Shown one piece after another: positions 31,738 through 43,085 of a stretch of 64,000 bases of DNA; positions within the stretch are counted from its first letter, which is position 1; each line of letters opens with the position of its first letter. Made by a program: the position numbers and the translations under genes. The stretch spans positions 26,119 through 90,118 of the forward strand of contig MU619367.1 of assembly GCA_025201805.1 (NCBI GenBank), written 5' to 3'. The stretch is from Parasitella parasitica. Its lineage: Eukaryota; Mucoromycota; Mucoromycetes; Mucorales; Mucoraceae. Below the pieces are notes generated by a model. It was not told the DNA's origin. It searched no databases and worked only from the letters and a program-made list of their open reading frames with translations.

Positions 31738-33849
31738 TTATACAAAATGATCATCCCTTTTATTGTAATGAATGGTATACTTGTTTGGTTGAAGTGACAT
31801 GTCGGACGATTCATGTGCTTTACAAGCACTCAACATTTCATCAGCTCCTGCCAATGCATCAGTCGCCGTCTGCAAAAAGTCCTTATTCCCGTACTGTTGT
31901 TGTGCTTCCAATAAACTGCCAATATCTGCCACTTTTTGTCTCAAAATTTCGTATTGCTTTTCAACTTGTTTTGCTTGTTTTTGCCTCATCAATCGAATAG
32001 CATGTTGTTGTTGCGCCTGTTGTTGCGCTTGCTGTTGCGCCTGCTGTTGTGCTGCTTGCTGAGCAGCCTGTTGAGCAGCCTGCTGTTGCTGGGCTTGCTG
32101 CTGTTGTTGTGTAATGGGAGAGTGGCGACCTTGAGGAGAATGCTGCTGCATGTGAGAAACTAATGGAGGCTGATTTAAGGAAGACGGCATTTGATGGTGC
32201 TGCTGCTGTTGCTGCTGTTGCTGCTGTTGCTGCTGTTGCTGCTGCTTTTGTTGATGGTGTTGATGGTGATGTTGTGATACAAAAGGTGGGTGTGAGTGCT
32301 TATGAATTATTGTCACATGTGCCGTTTTCTTGAGCAGATCAATAATGATTGTCAATGCGCCGGCGCAATCGTATCTACTTTGTGCTTTTGGATGTTCAAC
32401 TTTTCTGGGTTTCGCAGTGTCAGCCCTTTGTGAGCAGTAATATCTTAAGGTGGACAATGTATCAGGGCTCTTTGTTGATCGTCGTCGGTCTTTGAGGCTA
32501 ATTCATTTGGTTAGCGCTCCGGTTTTCATATTACTTGTACGTATAAAGATACTGTACCTGAAATTGAACTTTGTTCCTTCCAGCACTCTCTCGCAAATAC
32601 CTCTACCTAATTGCGTAAAACCTGGATTTTCACCGATGCTTTCCATCAAAGCTCCAATATTCAAATGGTACTGCTTGCGATCAAACTCTGTCTCTCCTTC
32701 CAACTCCCTAACAAATGTATCCAAATCAATAAGTTCCTGTGAGTGTCTGTCAGCCGATGAGCTTGTGTTTTTGTGATGAGCTACAGGTGGTGTCGATAAA
32801 ATCGTTGATGTGGTAGGCGTAGGTTGGTTAAGGGTCGTTGGTGGCAGAGTGATGGGTGTTGAGTTTGTATTTGCTAAGGGTGATGGGCTGGGCAGGTTGC
32901 TATTGACAATAGGACTGTTTTTATCTAATCGATGAAGTAAGCTTTCATGCTTAATGTGAGATGTTGATGATATCTGGTGTAAATCTTGAGATTGCTGGGA
33001 TTGCTGGGATTGCTGATTTGGCAAAGGCAGGGAAATGGTAGGCGATATTACCTGTTGCTGTTGTTGCTGTTGTTGCTGTTGTTGCTGTTGCTGTTGCTGT
33101 GGATGCATGTGTGATTGGAGTTGCGGCTGATTCCGCATAGTGGGAGTTGTAAACATGTGTGATTTAGTGTTGTTATTGCTGTTGGCGGCAGCGTTGGCAT
33201 TCGTGTTTTTGCCAACTTGGGATAAAGACAGCATCATAGAAGAAGTGGGTGGAGACTGTTTAATCTGCGGTGAAGAAATCGTTTGAGGAGGCGGCAGAGG
33301 CGAATTCCCAGCAGAACTGCTATTCAAATTAATAGGGGCAGACGAGTGTAGTTGAGCAGGAGGCAATTGCTGCTGTTGCTGCTGTTGCTGCTGGGGTGTG
33401 GCATATTGGATTTGCTGGTATCTGGCTTGCTTGTAAGTCCTTTGCTGCTCTTCATAGAGTTCGTATCGCTCCAGCTGATGCTTCCTCTTTTGCATTTCAC
33501 GCGTATGACATATATTACACACATTATACTTGAAATCCCTTTCATGAAAGAACGACACATGTCGAAATGTCTGGCAACTGTCGCAGTACAGTGTTTCCTG
33601 CGTAGCATTTGGATTTATACCCCTACCTACACTGCTTGGACTGCGAGTGTTTGTATTATTACTACCTGTGCTGGTGGAATTACTACTAGGCTGCACTTGG
33701 CCAATTGCAGGCGGACTGCTTGTAACAAGAGCTTGCTGAAACGATTGCTGATTGTTGAGCACTTGCTGCTGTGATTGCTGCCTTGGCATGCTGTTGTTTG
33801 GTAGGTTAGAGTAGCTGTGAGCGTAAGGACGAGGCGGGCCGTGAGACAT
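31738..33849 (-). CDS. Gln-rich protein with a CxxC zinc motif
   Basis: Two exons (33849-32558, 32443-31738) encode 665 residues. Near residue 88 is LYCDSCQTFRHVSFFHERDF followed by NVCNICHTREMQKRK, two CxxC pairs about 20 residues apart, probably a zinc ribbon. A conserved-looking block about residues 380-450 includes ELIDLDTFVRELEGETEFDR, ALMESIGENPGFTQLGRGIC and KFNFRYYCSQRAD. The intron splits FR|YYCSQ. The rest is poly-Gln, QQA and His/Gln repeats with a basic helix (HAIRLMRQKQAKQVEKQYEI). It looks like a nuclear regulator, but I cannot name a family. The CAG/CTG tracts make this locus prone to length change. Confidence 0.75.
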
Positions 33850-35764
33850 GTTCAGATTTGTAATTACAGGGTTTGAGGCTTCGAAAATAGTATAGAGTTT
33901 TCAAGCAGAAATCAAGATCAGGATGGAATAAATGGATTTGAGAGTCGGTATCAGTCCCCCGGTCCAAGTCTTTTATTCTGTGTGGATGTGGATGTTGTGA
34001 AGAATAGAAAGATAAAGGTAAAGCAACCTTTGATCAAAGAGCAAAAGGCCTCCTCAGAAAAGTGCTTTTTCACTTCTCAAGTGACGTCGATGAGGACACC
34101 CAATGATATGTGCTGCCATCCAAGGTTGTGATGCGGTTCGAGCACAATACAGCAGGCGGATCGAAGTTCCCAGCTGAAAAAGTCGATACATATAATGAAA
34201 ACACTCTGTCCAGCAAGGGGTATATGCTGTGGCACTATATCAAATTTTTTTCTGTTTTGTTGATCTTGGTATTCTTAGCATCAATCAAGGAGAGAGCAAA
34301 CTAGTCGCAAATGGCTCATAAAGCAAAAGCTGCTACTTATAGTGATTAGAAGCACATTTTGCCAGCGTACGCGCTACTGTAAATATGTATAGTGTCATCT
34401 GAAATCCACCCCAACCACACCAGCACCCTATTCAAGAGATGATCTTGTCTCTAGAAATCGACTCAAGCATAAAAGCATAAAAGNNNNNNNNNNNNNNNNN
34501 NNNNNNNNNNNNNNNNNNNNNNNNNNNNNNNNNNNNNNNNNNNNNNNNNNNNNNNNNNNNNNNNNNNNNNNNNNNNNNNNNNNNNNNNNNNNNNNNNNNN
34601 NNNNNNNNNNNNNNNNNNNNNNNNNNNNNNNNNNNNNNNNNNNNNNNNNNNNNNNNNNNNNNNNNNNNNNNNNNNNNNNNNNNNNNNNNNNNNNNNNNNN
34701 NNNNNNNNNNNNNNNNNNNNNNNNNNNNNNNNNNNNNNNNNNNNNNNNNNNNNNNNNNNNNNNNNNNNNNNNNNNNNNNNNNNNNNNNNNNNNNNNNNNN
34801 NNNNNNNNNNNNNNNNNNNNNNNNNNNNNNNNNNNNNNNNNNNNNNNNNNNNNNNNNNNNNNNNNNNNNNNNNNNNNNNNNNNNNNNNNNNNNNNNNNNN
34901 NNNNNNNNNNNNNNNNNNNNNNNNNNNNNNNNNNNNNNNNNNNNNNNNNNNNNNNNNNNNNNNNNNNNNNNNNNNNNNNNNNNNNNNNNNNNNNNNNNNN
35001 NNNNNNNNNNNNNNNNNNNNNNNNNNNNNNNNNNNNNNNNNNNNNNNNNAAAAAAAAAAAAAAAAAAAAAAAAAAACCTCTATTGAATGTAATAACCTGA
35101 TATTTTAGCAGCTTCATCCGTCCTCGTAGTTACATCGAAGCAATAAAAGAGACCTAAAGCAGTGATTGGCTCGAAGCATACGATTGTCTTACTGCATCAA
35201 TTGTTCAGCTCGATCAAAACAAACTGCCATAAATGGTGCATTGTTACTTGAAGAGCACAATATTTTTATCCACCGACAGTTAGGCAAAAGTCTAGTTTGT
35301 TGTACACCAAGACATTACCACAGCCTACCTCATCGCTACCAGTCGCATACAGTGTATCCTTCTCAACACAATTTGAAATTGAGAAAAGAAAATGTTACAT
35401 GAGGCATTGAGATTAATCGTAAACAGGGTCATTAAAGTGGAATGTTGAAATGATAGTTTAAATGTATATATGAATTATTACAGTCGATTTAAAGATAAAA
35501 GTCAGTTTTAAGCAATTTACTCATCAATTCACTGTATAAGTTTATAGTCTGTGGTATATTCATACCACGAATATATTACTTGTGCAGCTAAAGATATAAC
35601 TAATCAGAGAAATGCAAAACAGACCTATTTTAGATAGTCCAAGATGTTTATTTAATCTTGATGCAAGTACTAATAAATTATCAAGAAGCTCGAAGAAAAC
35701 AGAATGAAAGCAAAGCAATTGTATACAACATGCAAAGTATATATATATATATATATAAAGTGTG
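33850..35764. other. Intergenic region around an assembly gap
   Basis: Outside the N run I see no gene. The left part is promoter side of the Q-rich gene. A 64-codon plus-strand frame near 34110-34304 ends in a hydrophobic stretch but lacks any motif. At 35743-35757 is a short (AT)n tract. Confidence 0.5.
34484..35049. other. Assembly gap (566 N)
   Basis: The bases are N. The gap is followed directly by A27 (35050-35076), so the break probably comes from the homopolymer or from a repeat ending in an A-tail. Confidence 0.98.
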
Positions 35765-37754
35765 TTAATTATCATCCGTTGGGCCATCTCCATTGACGCC
35801 ATCCATACTCTCTAACACAGGCAATACTTTCTCCCAGATCTCAGTGCCCTGATAAATCTGTTCAGTTACGGTTACCTTTACTTGTTAAATGCGAATTACC
35901 TTTTCATAGAATTTAATGTGGCAGTCTGCGTACGCTAATAAACCCTGCTTAAGTTCCAACATCTTGGTCTTTTGGAAAACTTCAAATTCTTTGATCACTT
36001 GATTAGAAAACGCATTCGAGTCGTCATTTGCTTTTGTTACTTCGTCTTGTAACTATGGCTTGCGATTAAAATGACTAGCGGAACGGATGGTCTACATAGC
36101 TTACCTCTTTGACACGCAGCTCTAGCTTACCCAGCTTTTCTCGTCTTGCTCTCTCCATATTGACTCCTCGCACTTCATTCAGTTTATCTGTCACGTAGTC
36201 TGAAATATATAGACCCCCAGCTGCCATGCCTCTATCGTTGTATTTCCTTCCTGGGTATTGGGTACGATCCCGTAGCTGTATTGTTTGGTGTAAATATACA
36301 GACAACTCTTCGAAATCAAGTTGTTTCTGATCTCTTGCTTTCAGCACATCCTATTCTGTCGTTCAATATGACGGCAGTCTCAAAACATCTCCTGGAATTA
36401 CCTTGGCTGAGTAGCAGTAAGCTAATAGCTCATGAATCTCGTTCAAGAATTGCATTTCTTCTATATCTGTCATATCTTTCATAGCTTTTGAATAGGCTTT
36501 GGACGTCTCTGCAAACTGATGTAGGGAATTTGTAATGTTTGTTTCCAAAGCTGATAAGCCCTGGATACTGTTTGCAAAGTTGGTATAATCGTTTTGTAAA
36601 TCCAGCTGCCTTTTGTTGATTCTGTAGTATAATTTCTGCACTGTGTTCAAGTTATCTTCCAATTTACTGATCTGCTCCTTCATATCCTCAAATCTTTCAT
36701 CTGGCTTCTTTAATTTCACAAACGCATTCACAAGCGTATCGCTGATTGAATCTATGATAGAGGTTGTGTGTGGTATGTTCAGGACTTGTGCTCTTTTGTC
36801 ATTTTTCTAGGCAATAAATCAATACATGACAACTTAAATATTGTCTTGTACCTACAAAATCATTTGATTCTAAAAAGATACGGGTACATTGTGACGCTTG
36901 CAGTAAGGGATGTCTTGATATTCTATCCAAAAACCATTGCAGACTATTGACAACATATTAGGAAAACTATGATGTATCCCCCCCCCACTATACACATCTA
37001 CCTCAATTGTCTTCTTTGTATGAATTCCGAACTGAACCTATCTCCTTTAATATATTCTAGCACACAAAAGCCTTAGTTTTCTGTATGCGAAATAAACAAG
37101 TTTCAACCATGTTACCTAGTCTGTGCTTTTCTGGTAATGGCGGAACAATACAAGCTGGATACTCAAGAGATAATGTTGTATGCAACCAAACAAAATCTTG
37201 ATATCGTCTTCTGACAGGTCTGGGTGTGCTGGAATGGAAATTTTCCACTTGTGTCTACAATTCACAATTCCATCAGCGATATGAACCATGTGTGGTATGC
37301 TTACGATTTACATTGGTTGTTACAAGATAGGTTATGAAAGTGCCTTGAGTTGCGTCTTGGTGTTTTTGTGGGTCACTTATAGTAATCTCCATATGTGCTA
37401 TTTCAGGGTTTCCCAATTCGACAGGCTTTGATTTAGGAGGAACAAATGGAGGTTTTGCTGTTGGAGTGGGAGGTGTAGTGCTCGTTGGTAATGAATCCAT
37501 AGAATCTAAAATAGGCGATGACGATGGAATGATGGGAGGTAATGGTGGTGTATCTTGAGCAGCTGCGACTACGTAGGGTGAATAGTAGTGATTCTATATT
37601 TATTACTCTTGTTAGCATAGACGGCATTTTGCTTGCTTTTGTCAGCACGAACCTCTGATTCACTGAACTGCGAAAGTGGATCATCGTACTCAACACGAGG
37701 AGTTAAAGCGTCAGTCGTTGCATGAACATCCCATTCAACGTAATCTTCAGACAT
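35765..37754 (-). CDS. SNX4: Sorting nexin 4 (PX-BAR protein)
   Basis: Nine exons (37754-37653, 37593-37305, 37247-37116, 37056-37002, 36943-36856, 36806-36402, 36350-36105, 36052-35900, 35857-35765) give 520 residues. A disordered Pro-rich N-terminus precedes the PX domain, with TYLVTTNVNLENF, VRRRYQDFVWLHTTLSLEYP, IVPPLPEKHRL and GDRFSSEFIQRRQLRLQWFL. The RRRYQDF motif and the PPLPEK loop form the PI3P pocket. The rest is a helical BAR region (DERFEDMKEQISKLEDNLNT onward). SNX4/Atg24 dimerises on endosomes for retrograde sorting and selective autophagy. Introns are short, the last being 42 nt (35858-35899). The 55-nt fourth exon and the phase-consistent joins support the model. Confidence 0.92.
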
Positions 37755-37886
37755 CTGTTTTGTTTGTTTATTTGTATTTCTTTTTGTCTATTACTGCCAA
37801 GTAATAAAAGAGGAGCAAAAGAGAGAAAGGTATGAACTTGGCGCATACAACCCCTTTTTCTTTAAATAGTATTGGACTGCCATTGA

Positions 37887-38349
37887 TCAGGTGGATGTTT
37901 CGTCAGCCATGCCATCCTTGCCTGACTTGGTTGCAAAAGACTTTTTTAATGGAGCATTTTTGAAATAATCTGGTAGTATATCAGAGTAGCAGTTTGTTTT
38001 ATGTATTTTGTAATTGACTACATTGCCATCGCGTGTTGGGAATTTTACCTACAATGATAATTTCGGCTCATGTCTGTAGTCAATGATGATCTAATCATGC
38101 AGGCATTCATTTAATCTTAGTCCTTTAACACGTGGCATCAGTGCTTTATGCTATTCCGTCAGGCTGACCAAGCCATAAACACTTTGAATTTGTTCATACC
38201 GTATCGCTAAACACATCCAAAATCAAAAATAATCCTAATACAGAAACATTTCCAAGCACGGCGACTTCGTAAGTATACGGTGGGTAGCTCACGTTAATAA
38301 CGGTCTGACATCCAGGTTCAAATCCTTCTTTCTCATTATGAAAGCTCAT
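37887..38349 (-). CDS. Unrecognised short membrane protein (partial model)
   Basis: Two clear coding pieces sit in order on the minus strand. The first, from ATG 38349, reads MSFHNEKEGFEPGCQTVINV and has a hydrophobic helix NVSVLGLFLILDVF before a gtatg donor. The last (38048-37887) follows a tag acceptor and reads VKFPTRDGNVVNYKIHKTNC ... KNAPLKKSFATKSGKDGMAD, to a stop. Between them HKALMPRVKGLRLNECLHD (near 38152-38096) is probably a middle exon, but I could not fit its 3' border. The upstream start may also be incomplete. No family is recognised; a single-pass protein with a basic tail is all that can be said. Confidence 0.4.
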
Positions 38350-38578
38350 AGTATTAAGATGAAATCTTGGAGCTGTTGATTCATGCAATTTTTGAGTGGA
38401 ATTTTAGGCATCAAGGAAATATCTATAATTAGTGGTATCACAAGTGTACAGATTTGTAGAAAACATTTCAAATCAAGTGCCGTCATGTTGAGCATTATAA
38501 AAATCATATTATAACTTTTAATAAAATCAAATGCAATGTCAGTCTTGGCTAGTATTTACGTCAAGAACGTTCTAAAGG

Positions 38579-39310
38579 GTGAAATATATTCACTATAATG
38601 ATCTGCATTCCACTTCAAGATTCATCCATTTACTTTAAATTGATTCGGACTTGATAAGATGTACAAAGCAGATTTATACTATACCGTAGACTAGATATGG
38701 CACCATTAGAATATATTGATGACGCTATAGACTTATACTTATATCTCGACACAAGCCTTAGACATTTACAAGATTAAGTATATGCTACGAGCCTATGCCA
38801 TATAAGATCTATGCTTCAGATACGTATTCCCAGTTTCCAGATACGCAGACATATGCTTATATCCATGATACTGTCTACAGATATATTATGTACTACAGAC
38901 TTGTAAAATATGTGCAATGCTGTATATACGCTCATGACATGCTATATAGACATGCTCTATATATCGATATATGCCAAGATGAATGCTAAGTGATATACAC
39001 TCAGACATCTAAATAAGACTATCATATTAGAAATGATATACGCTTATGGATCGATATTAATAATCTTCGTATGGAAGATTGATCAGGTTCCTCGGGTGAA
39101 GCCTGTATGCTTACTCAGATAGATCCAAGTTATTTTTAGTCTGCTGAGATGTCGTTTAGCACGAAATTGAAGATGCTAATTAATCAATTCTCATAAACGT
39201 TGAATTATGAAAGTAGAACATTTATCCATAGATTGAATGTATAAAGGTTTATAAACCTGTTGATTTGATAATAAAACCTATATCTTTATCAAGTTGCCAT
39301 TTATTGTTTT
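38579..39310 (-). repeat. Dispersed non-coding repeat, copy B (inverted, empty site)
   Basis: The reverse complement aligns along its whole length with copy A (4236-5013 and the flank left of 3577), with scattered substitutions and small indels. At the point where copy A carries the solo LTR, copy B reads aacttgataaagatataggt without interruption. It contains no frame shared with copy A. Confidence 0.8.
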
Positions 39311-39501
39311 GGGATTTCATGGCGCAATCCTACTAATTCCAAGTGCTTTAGCTCGATTCTGTCAACTACAAACGGTAATAGCCATAATATGCTGATATAT
39401 ACTGATTACAGTCGCTCATAGATGATTCAAATTTGTATCGTTCTTTTTTTTTTTTTTTTTCTATCAGATTAGCAAAATTGCAAGTTCGCATTTTGCTGTT
39501 A

Positions 39502-39918
39502 TTATTTTCCAAATAGTTTCGATAAAGCACTTCTTTGGCCATCTTTGTTTGCCTCTAAGGAAGAGACCAGTTTTGAGTAATAATTGGGATTTCCTGCTGG
39601 TGTAAGGATTTTGTCTGATATAGGATACTGGCAGAATGGTCTTTAAAATGGAATACAATGTTAACAAAAAACAAAAAAAAAGTGTACCTTTTCTTTGAAT
39701 GTATTGTCTAATAAAGTCTCTAAAGCATCGAGTTCTTTATGAGCTTTTTCCATGTTTATTTTTTCTATGCCAGGTGTTCTGAATGTTTCTTCTACTCTTT
39801 TTGCTAAAATTTGCTTCATTCCTCGGTTGGGCCTGATTTTATCTTCTGGCCATTCTCTTACAATACGTAAATATGATCTGTAAAGTGAATGAATCTCTTG
39901 ACGCGTGGGTGCAGACAT
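39502..39918 (-). CDS. UQCC2/Cbp6-like complex III assembly factor
   Basis: Two exons (39918-39688, 39627-39502) encode 118 residues. The N-terminus SLYRSYLRIVREWPEDKIRP followed by ILAKRVEETFR matches the YRRFLKLCEEWP ... LRQRVAQAFR pattern of UQCC2 (mitochondrial nucleoid factor 1 or Cbp6), which helps cytochrome b translation and assembly. The C-terminal exon reads YPISDKILTPAGNPNYYSKL and continues to LFGK, like the YP-x-x-D-x ... Y region of the same family. A LYR-motif protein is the alternative because of SLYRSYLR, but the EWPED motif favours UQCC2. The next gene upstream on the same strand, NDUFA12, is also respiratory. Confidence 0.7.
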
Positions 39919-40282
39919 TGTATGTATATTAATCTCGTTTTATCTCTGTGTAAAGAGAATGGAAAAAACCAACATTGTCTTTTCAAAAAAAAAGTTGAAA
40001 TAAGCGGAGTTGTGCCATCAATGTTGGATATTTACTTGTTTTGCTCATTATTAATCGAATTGCTTGTCATTCATGTACACGAAAATCGATGTCAATCAAG
40101 ATTGAAATCAGCAATGAAGTTGATTCATCTGGCTATTAAAATTCCCTATTACCCCCAAAAGAACCAAAATACTGGAAAATCAACTCGAATGAAAAGAATC
40201 TGTGAATTCACAATTGCATTAATAGAGAACATATATTTCACTTTTTCTCTTTAATTTATTTTTAAGGATTATTTGAATATAG

Positions 40283-40821
40283 TTAGTTTCTAGCTTTGAC
40301 AATCGGCTCCCAAGCATGTAGCTTGGAAACGGTGGTACTGTAAGTCTTGAATGCCTTGGGAGTACCAGAGAAATTGGGAATGGGCTCGCCCCACCACTTC
40401 TTGGGTTGAATGTTCATTTCGGTGGGTGGTTCTTGAGTAATACGACTCAACCACATATGCCTACGTATGGAGTCAATACGTTGTTAAAATTATCCTTTCT
40501 AGTATAAATCTACAAGTAATCATTACCAATCAGGAGCAATATCTTCACTATCAGGTTGATTGCTAGCATATTCGACCCAACGCTCACGACCTAAATGATG
40601 ACATGATGTTGAATAAGATTATAACTGACCATCCCACCACGAACATTGCGTTTTTTTTCTATACCTGAAACTTCGTCGAGATTTTCGAAATATTTATTGC
40701 CGTTGGCATCGGTACCAACAAGGCGACCCCACTTGGTATCGCAAATATTGTCGAGTTGCTTCATATAACTAGCTGGTCCAACTTTCATAAAATTTTTAAT
40801 TGTACGCCCAAGTGTCGACAT
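40283..40821 (-). CDS. NDUFA12: NADH dehydrogenase (complex I) accessory subunit NDUFA12
   Basis: Three exons (40821-40665, 40590-40527, 40460-40283) give 132 residues, the usual length. Family features are TKWGRLVGTDANGNKYFENL, GRERWVEYAS, SEDIAPDWHMWLSRITQEPP and the C-terminal KKWWGEPIPNFSGTPKAFKT YSTT. The protein is a supernumerary subunit at the junction of the matrix arm of complex I, imported without a long presequence. The first intron (40591-40664) begins inside the codon before RERWVEY. A CRE-like palindrome lies about 190 bp upstream of the start. Confidence 0.93.
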
Positions 40822-41010
40822 GTTTTATGAAATATATGTAAACGATGAGAGGGGAAAGAGTAGGGAGAGTTTGTATTAAAAGAAAAATGGTTAACACAAA
40901 AAAAAAAAAAAAATGGTGTGTACTGGCTAATTCAACGTTGGCAATTAAGAGCTCACTCACAATTCAGTTTGGTAGTGCTGATTTGATGGCTTGCCGCCCT
41001 GGTACTTACT

Positions 41011-41024
41011 TGACGTCGACGTCA
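41011..41024. promoter_or_regulatory. CRE/ATF-like palindrome upstream of NDUFA12
   Basis: TGACGTCGACGTCA is a perfect 14-bp palindrome made of two overlapping bZIP (ATF/CREB) half sites. It lies in the 457-bp space between the NDUFA12 start and the CSTF1 stop, about 190 bp upstream of the former, so it probably serves NDUFA12. Binding is inferred from the motif only. Confidence 0.45.
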
Positions 41025-41278
41025 CTTGCGAAGCTCTCTCCACAAGATTGATACCGTACTTCGGGGCCAACATTGCTTCATTTATAATTTACAGTATTGA
41101 TCGCCAAAAAGCGAACTAGATCTTTCTCTCCTACTTATAGCTCTTATGATATCTATTGAAGAATCCCAACTATAACTTAACAGAGGTTGATAAATAAGAT
41201 TTGTTTGGAAAAATCTAGAATCAAAACGTACATTAGTACGAGCAAGCTAGCAGTTTATTTACTGAATATTTATAAAAA

Positions 41279-42837
41279 CTACAAAGAATCCATTGCAGTA
41301 TTGAAATAACGTGCACGGTAATCATCACTGTTGTTAATTGTTAGTTCGATATTGATTTAGAGAAATTATTGACATTTACCTGCAAGTTAAAATTCCATTG
41401 TCAATGGGCGATGCCGCGACACAGCGAACGAGATTATTATGACCTGGGATCCTCTTTAGCAAGGTACCGGTTTGAGTATCATAGCAAATGACATCTGTAG
41501 AGGCTTCGTCACCAATCATGATGAAATCCTCATTGTGCGAAAATGCAGGCTGTAACATTTGTGCTCTTTGTTCATGGCCCTTGTATTCCATCAAAACTTT
41601 TCCACTCGAGATATCCCAAAGACGAATTGTTGAGTCCAAACCTGAGGTCATTATGTATTGCTCATTGCTTGTAATGCGAACACTAGAGACAGCAGTACCG
41701 CCATGAGCATCCAATGTTCGGATGCATTTTGAAGATACGCTGTCCCAAATACGCACAGTTCCATCCAGCGAGGAAGTAGCAAATATTTTACCCGTGTTGG
41801 AATAGCGGATTTGTGTAATGGATCCACGATGCATATCAGCATTACTGGCGTTGGTATAACATTGAAGTGTTTTCACATCGTAAACTCGAACAGCTGCATC
41901 CTTGGTTCCTGCTAATAAAAAGTCGCCTGATGGATGAAAACAAATTGAGTTGACAGGTTGGGCATCCTATATTGAGAGTTTATATACATAAATATATACT
42001 TTTTTTTCCTTTCTCTGACAGATATAAAAAAGTTACCTGCAAGTATCTAAAAGCTCTTTTTACACCAGTTTTCGACAGGTCGAATAATTTAATGCTTTGG
42101 TCGTTAGAACAACTAGCAAGTACGAGGCCATTAGGATGGAAACTAAGGTCATTGACCTGTTCTGTATGATCGTATAAGGTTCTAATCACTGGTTTATCTC
42201 CTGCATCCCCTGTCCTTTTCTTCATTTTATTGACATCGAGCAGCTTTAGCGAAGAATCGTGCGATCCAGTAGCCGCAAAACGCCCATCCGAACTGAAAAT
42301 AGCTGTGCGGCAAGGGCCTTTATGTTGTGTGTAATATAACTGATTGTACTCTGGCGCTGTTTTAGGTTCTAACGGTAAAACTCGTTAGTACTTTCAAGTA
42401 AACGACTTGATGGGATACATTACGAGCATTTTTCATTGAATCGACATCAAATCCAGGTGTGCTCATGGTTATATCCACGTTCTCGTTTTTAGGCGACTCA
42501 CGATCGAAACTTTTACCAGAATAATCATCGTCTGAATCTTCCTCTTCGTCTAAATGTCCAACATGGTTAATAAACTCGAAATGTTGCAAGCTTACAAGCA
42601 TCGTATTACTCTTTTCTTTGGCTATTTGTATTAATTCTGATAATTTTGCACTTGGCATCATATCAGTAGCAGCACCTGTCGCGTCAGCCACACTTTGCGC
42701 AACAGCGGAATAGCCGTATGCGATGAGTTGACTAAACAAAAAGTTGGTTTCTTGGCTAGATTGATACTCAATCTTTGCAATTATTACCTGATAATCAGAG
42801 GCAATACCTCCTCTTCTGTCACTTCTCTCGAATTCAT
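41279..42837 (-). CDS. CSTF1: Cleavage stimulation factor subunit 1 (CstF-50)
   Basis: Five exons (42837-42788, 42731-42424, 42368-42037, 41966-41380, 41327-41279) encode 441 residues, close to animal CstF-50. The N-terminal homodimerisation segment (EEEVLPLIIS ... LIAYGYSAVAQSVAD) is followed by an acidic linker and six or seven WD40 repeats: CRTAIFSSDGRFAATGSHDS, VNDLSFHPNGLVLASCSNDQ, ITQIRYSNTGKIFATSSLDG and VSSVRITSNEQYIMTSGLDS, with blade ends such as IRLWDIS. It is a nuclear subunit of the mRNA 3'-end processing complex that binds downstream elements. The short fifth exon (SDDYRARYFNTAMDSL) closes the propeller. Confidence 0.92.
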
Positions 42838-43085
42838 TATTCTATAAGGTATTAAAATATATTAAAAAGCGTCTAAAAAAAAGAAAAAAAAAAAAAGAAA
42901 AGAAGACAGAGGATCTCCAGATGGCAAGTTTACAAGTGTTGATAGCTGTGACCAGCCTTTTTATCAATGTCTGAGATTTCTATGAAACAACTAATGCAAT
43001 TTAAAAAAGTATATAAAGAGAGGGGTGGGGGAGAGGATGGCTGTAAATAGTGAAGAGATATCTTCTTGTGCTCTTTCAGGGTGAT

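Noticed and set aside
31799-32163. Cys- and Leu-repeat frames on the plus strand
   Set aside because: They are the antisense readings of CAG/CAA tracts in the Q-rich gene.
33352-33774. 140-codon Leu-rich plus-strand frame
   Set aside because: Antisense shadow of polyQ and zinc-motif coding sequence in the same gene.
38305-38345. ggttcaaatcc, like a tRNA T-loop
   Set aside because: No matching acceptor, D or anticodon stems; the bases are coding in the minus-strand partial gene (GFEPGC).
39889-40254. 121-codon plus-strand frame between UQCC2-like and NDUFA12 genes
   Set aside because: It begins antisense inside the UQCC2-like start, has no motif, and its composition matches intergenic DNA.
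40955-41075. Possible extra upstream coding exon of NDUFA12 (MLAPKYGINLVERASQ, minus strand)
   Set aside because: NDUFA12 is full length from 40821, and the frame cannot be joined in phase to it; it may be 5' UTR or chance.
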